Notes under the pieces: model-generated | Databases searched by the model: none | What the model was told of the DNA's origin: nothing | The model's input: the letters and a program-made list of their open reading frames with translations, nothing else | Made by a program: the position numbers and the translations under genes | Origin: Chloroflexota bacterium | Lineage (GTDB): Bacteria > Chloroflexota > UBA6077 > CF-72 | Reading direction: 5' to 3' | NCBI GenBank assembly: GCA_019242065.1 | Contig: JAFAWJ010000011.1 | Span: 1-8,156, forward strand | Length of the DNA stretch: 8,156 nucleotides | Shown here: one piece after another, positions 6,516 through 8,156 of the stretch | How the letters are laid out: every line of letters begins with the position of its first letter | Position numbering within the stretch: the stretch's first letter is position 1

Positions 6516-7457
6516 TCAGCCTTTGGTGGGAGCGGGCGTGGCCGCGAGCGTCTGCTGAATGGCCGTCACCGCCGGGTCACTGCACACGTTGGCTGGCATG
6601 TTGCCGGTGGCGCCGCAGATGGCCGCGGTCAGCGCGTTGGCTGTGCCGAGGATTGCCTGCGCCTGCGGCGAGGTTGGATTTTGCAGTGCAGTGGCGACCT
6701 GGTCCTGGCTCATGCCGCGCAGCGTGCCAACGTCGTAGCTGGCCCCCGACACCAGGTACTGGCCGGCGAAGTCGATGAACGGGATGGAGCCCGCCGACGA
6801 CGACGGCACGTACGGCGGGCCGTCATAGGTCTGAAGCAGCGTGTTCTGTGCCGGGGTGGGCGTCTGCAGCGTCTGGTAGCCGCTGCCAGAACGAACGTTG
6901 CTCTGCAGTTCGACCGGGTTGAACTCGAGATACGGGCTCGAGTACGTCGAGCCGACGAACGAAAACGTGGGCGTGTTCGGATAGACGTCATCCGACGCCG
7001 AGTGCGACAGCTGCAGGTTGTTGAACGTACCGAAGCGGCTGAGGGCGATGATCAGCGGCCAGCGCTCACCCGCGCAGTACGGGCAGTACTCGGCGCCCAT
7101 ATACGTCACGAGCGGCAGACCGCTGGCTCCGTGCTGGATGTCCGTGCGCACCGGCGTTGGCAGTTGCCCGAGGGTTCCCTTGCCGACCTGGTCGAGCGCG
7201 GCAGCCGGCACGCTGGTCACGGCGGCCACCAGGCTGTCGGGCGCGGGTCCACTGGCAGTCGCGGAGCTCGAATTCGACGAGCCGGCGACGCGGAAGATGA
7301 TCAGTGCCGCCAGGACCAGCGCGATCGCGACGCCGGCAATAATGACCAGGCGCCGCTGGCGAGCAGCGGCCTCCTCCTGGGCTCGGCGGGCCGCGCGCCG
7401 GCCCGTCGCGCGCTGGGCATCGGACGGCGCTCGTCCGGACGATCGCGTCTGCTGCAT
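6516..7457 (-). CDS. Membrane-anchored DUF929 thioredoxin-fold protein (DsbA-like oxidoreductase)
   Basis: The 313-residue product has an Arg/Ala-rich cytoplasmic N-terminus (about 1-36), one transmembrane anchor (about 37-57, [18 protein letters not shown]), a Ser/Ala/Pro linker, and an extracytoplasmic thioredoxin-like domain from about 100. The redox motif is Cys125-Pro-Tyr-Cys128 in [15 protein letters not shown], and the expected cis-proline is Pro226 in [10 protein letters not shown] second pair, Cys281 and Cys292 near the C-terminus, probably forms a structural disulfide. The text [22 protein letters not shown] is typical of DUF929, a family seen mainly in archaea and in GC-rich bacteria such as Chloroflexota. 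It likely introduces or passes on disulfides in secreted proteins, with the following VKOR as its oxidase. It lies 27 bases after tatA. ATG 7457 was chosen because it gives the basic N-terminus before the anchor; the ribosome-binding site is weak. Oxidase rather than reductase function is inferred from the VKOR neighbour. Confidence 0.88.
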   Translation of the reverse strand: MQQTRSSGRAPSDAQRATGRRAARRAQEEAAARQRRLVIIAGVAIALVLAALIIFRVAGSSNSSSATASGPAPDSLVAAVTSVPAAALDQVGKGTLGQLPTPVRTDIQHGASGLPLVTYMGAEYCPYCAGERWPLIIALSRFGTFNNLQLSHSASDDVYPNTPTFSFVGSTYSSPYLEFNPVELQSNVRSGSGYQTLQTPTPAQNTLLQTYDGPPYVPSSSAGSIPFIDFAGQYLVSGASYDVGTLRGMSQDQVATALQNPTSPQAQAILGTANALTAAICGATGNMPANVCSDPAVTAIQQTLAATPAPTKG

Positions 7458-7484
7458 GCTGTTCGGACTATCCGTTTCGACAGA

Positions 7485-7796
7485 CTAGGCGACCGGCACC
7501 TGTTGCTGTGAGCCGCACGCTCCGCAGAATCGATCCGTCACCGGTAGCGGTTTGTGACAGGTCGAGCACTCGCGCATCGCCGGCGCCGTCGTCACCGTGG
7601 TCACGGTCGCGACCGGAGCCGTCGGCGCCGCGGCGGTCGCCGAGTCGCCGGATTCGTCACCTACCGCCCTCTTGAAGTCCTTGACCGTATCCCCAACGGC
7701 TTTGCCCAGCATCGGCAACTTGCCAGGCCCAAATACGACCAGCACGATGACCAGAATCACGATCACATGCCAGGGTTGCAGAACACCTACGCCCAT
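7485..7796 (-). CDS. tatA: TatA-family Tat translocase subunit with C-terminal zinc-ribbon-like tail
   Basis: A 103-residue protein. Residues 1-45 are a standard TatA module: a short N-terminus, a membrane helix (about 8-22, PWHVIVILVIVLVVF), the FGPGKLP hinge (22-28), and an amphipathic helix ending KDFKRA. TatA subunits assemble to form the passage for folded proteins with twin-arginine signals. After a low-complexity Ala/Thr/Val/Pro linker (about 52-73) comes CSTCHKPLPVTDRFCGACG, with Cys77, Cys80, Cys91 and Cys94. This CxxC-x10-CxxC arrangement looks like a small zinc ribbon, and it would lie in the cytoplasm. Most TatA proteins end in an acidic or Lys-rich tail with no cysteines. The start at ATG 7796 is supported by AGGAGA seven bases upstream. 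It is first in an operon with the DUF929 and VKOR genes. TatC is not in the window. TatA identity is firm; the role of the tail is unknown. Confidence 0.93.
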   Translation of the reverse strand: MGVGVLQPWHVIVILVIVLVVFGPGKLPMLGKAVGDTVKDFKRAVGDESGDSATAAAPTAPVATVTTVTTAPAMRECSTCHKPLPVTDRFCGACGSQQQVPVA

Positions 7797-7803
7797 CTTC
7801 GCT

Positions 7804-7809
7804 TCTCCT
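7804..7809 (-). promoter_or_regulatory. Ribosome-binding site of tatA
   Basis: AGGAGA on the minus strand ends seven bases before the tatA ATG. It is the strongest Shine-Dalgarno match in the window and suggests tatA is translated more efficiently than the genes that follow it. Confidence 0.75.
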
Positions 7810-7815
7810 GCGCGG

Positions 7816-7842
7816 ACTATACATCTTCACTACGTCAGCCAA
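7816..7842 (-). promoter_or_regulatory. Candidate promoter of the tatA-DUF929-VKOR operon
   Basis: On the minus strand TATAGT (7821-7816) matches five of six -10 positions. TTGGCT (7842-7837) matches four of six -35 positions, with a 15-base spacer that is shorter than ideal. Transcription would begin near 7809, giving a very short leader that starts about at the ribosome-binding site. It is the only near-consensus -10 in the 167-base divergent region. Confidence 0.4.
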
Positions 7843-7963
7843 AAACCAATGGTTCACCCGCGTTAACAGGATCCAAACCGTTGCTGGCAGGCCGCAGTTT
7901 CGAATGCTAAGGTGAAGCCGCCCCCTCTGTGGCTGTCGGGCCACGGATGGATCGGCCCACCAC

Positions 7964-8156
7964 ATGGAGCACGCGACGCGAGTCGAGCGAACAGCACTGG
8001 TGGTCGACGACGATGCCTTCGTCGTGTCGGCACTGGCAGAGTTACTCGAGGACGACGGCTTCGACGTCCAGACGGCAACCAACGGATTCAGCGCCATGCG
8101 CCACGCGACAGCTGCTCGCCCGACGGTGATTCTGCTCGACGTGGTGCTGCCCGAAC
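7964..8156 (+). CDS. Response regulator, N-terminal receiver domain (runs off the right edge)
   Basis: The frame from ATG 7964 is open to the window edge for 64 codons and begins MEHATRVERTALVVDDDAF. The text matches a CheY-like receiver domain: beta-1 followed by the acidic pocket Asp15-Asp16, helix 1 (SALAELLEDDGF), beta-2 (VQTATNG), and the phosphoacceptor Asp59 in VILLDVVLPE. Such domains are phosphorylated by a histidine kinase. Any output domain lies beyond the edge, so DNA-binding, enzymatic or stand-alone types cannot be told apart. No other in-frame start fits as well, since this ATG places beta-1 at residues 10-14. There is no clear ribosome-binding site. It is divergent from tatA, but nothing shows that it regulates that operon. 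Confidence 0.87.
   Translation, partial: MEHATRVERTALVVDDDAFVVSALAELLEDDGFDVQTATNGFSAMRHATAARPTVILLDVVLPE

Noticed and set aside
6681..7511. A 276-codon open frame on the plus strand opposite the DUF929 gene
   Set aside because: The translation is rich in Arg and lacks any recognisable motif, whereas the minus strand encodes a CPYC thioredoxin-fold protein over the same bases.
7908..7913. TAAGGT as a -10 element for the response regulator
   Set aside because: No acceptable -35 lies at 16-18 bases; TTGCTG at 7881-7886 is 21 bases away.

Overview
The window is GC-rich, densely packed bacterial chromosome. The gene set (an N-terminal SH3-like module on a D,D-carboxypeptidase, a DUF929-type thioredoxin-fold protein beside a VKOR protein, a bleomycin-hydrolase-type aminopeptidase, LarA) and the sequence style point to Chloroflexota or a close relative such as Dormibacterota. 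That placement is inference, because there is no rRNA or marker gene here. No tRNA, rRNA, CRISPR array, insertion sequence or phage gene was found. There is no gene-free stretch longer than 300 bases; the longest is the 167-base divergent region at 7797-7963.

Layout. (1) 1-196, minus: the first 65 codons of transketolase, running off the left edge. (2) 298-3380, plus: two secreted enzymes in tandem with 8 bases between them. The first is a PDZ-containing S41 (C-terminal-processing-like) protein whose usual catalytic lysine is replaced by alanine. The second is an SH3-like plus S11 D-Ala-D-Ala carboxypeptidase with all three active-site motifs. (3) 3388-4764, minus: PepC/bleomycin hydrolase, convergent with the carboxypeptidase across a perfect inverted repeat. 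(4) 4798-6069, plus: LarA, a nickel-pincer lactate racemase family protein, divergent from pepC. (5) 7796 down to 6028, minus: a compact three-gene operon, tatA, then a membrane-anchored DUF929 thioredoxin-fold protein, then VKOR. Its last gene overlaps the 3' end of larA by 42 bases. (6) 7964-8156, plus: the start of a response-regulator receiver domain, divergent from tatA and cut by the right edge.

How the genes work together. The S41/S11 pair is probably an envelope and peptidoglycan-maintenance unit. The tatA-DUF929-VKOR operon couples protein export to disulfide-bond formation: VKOR would re-oxidise the extracytoplasmic CPYC thiol-disulfide protein and pass electrons to quinone, while TatA supplies a Tat pore subunit. 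This TatA carries a four-cysteine zinc-ribbon-like tail, which is unusual. Transketolase, PepC and LarA are cytoplasmic metabolic enzymes with no obvious link to the rest.

The points most worth a second look are the lysine-less S41 protein with its unassigned C-terminal domain, the zinc-ribbon TatA and its operon, and a tandem 18-base duplication that lies in the VKOR tail and spans the larA stop codon.
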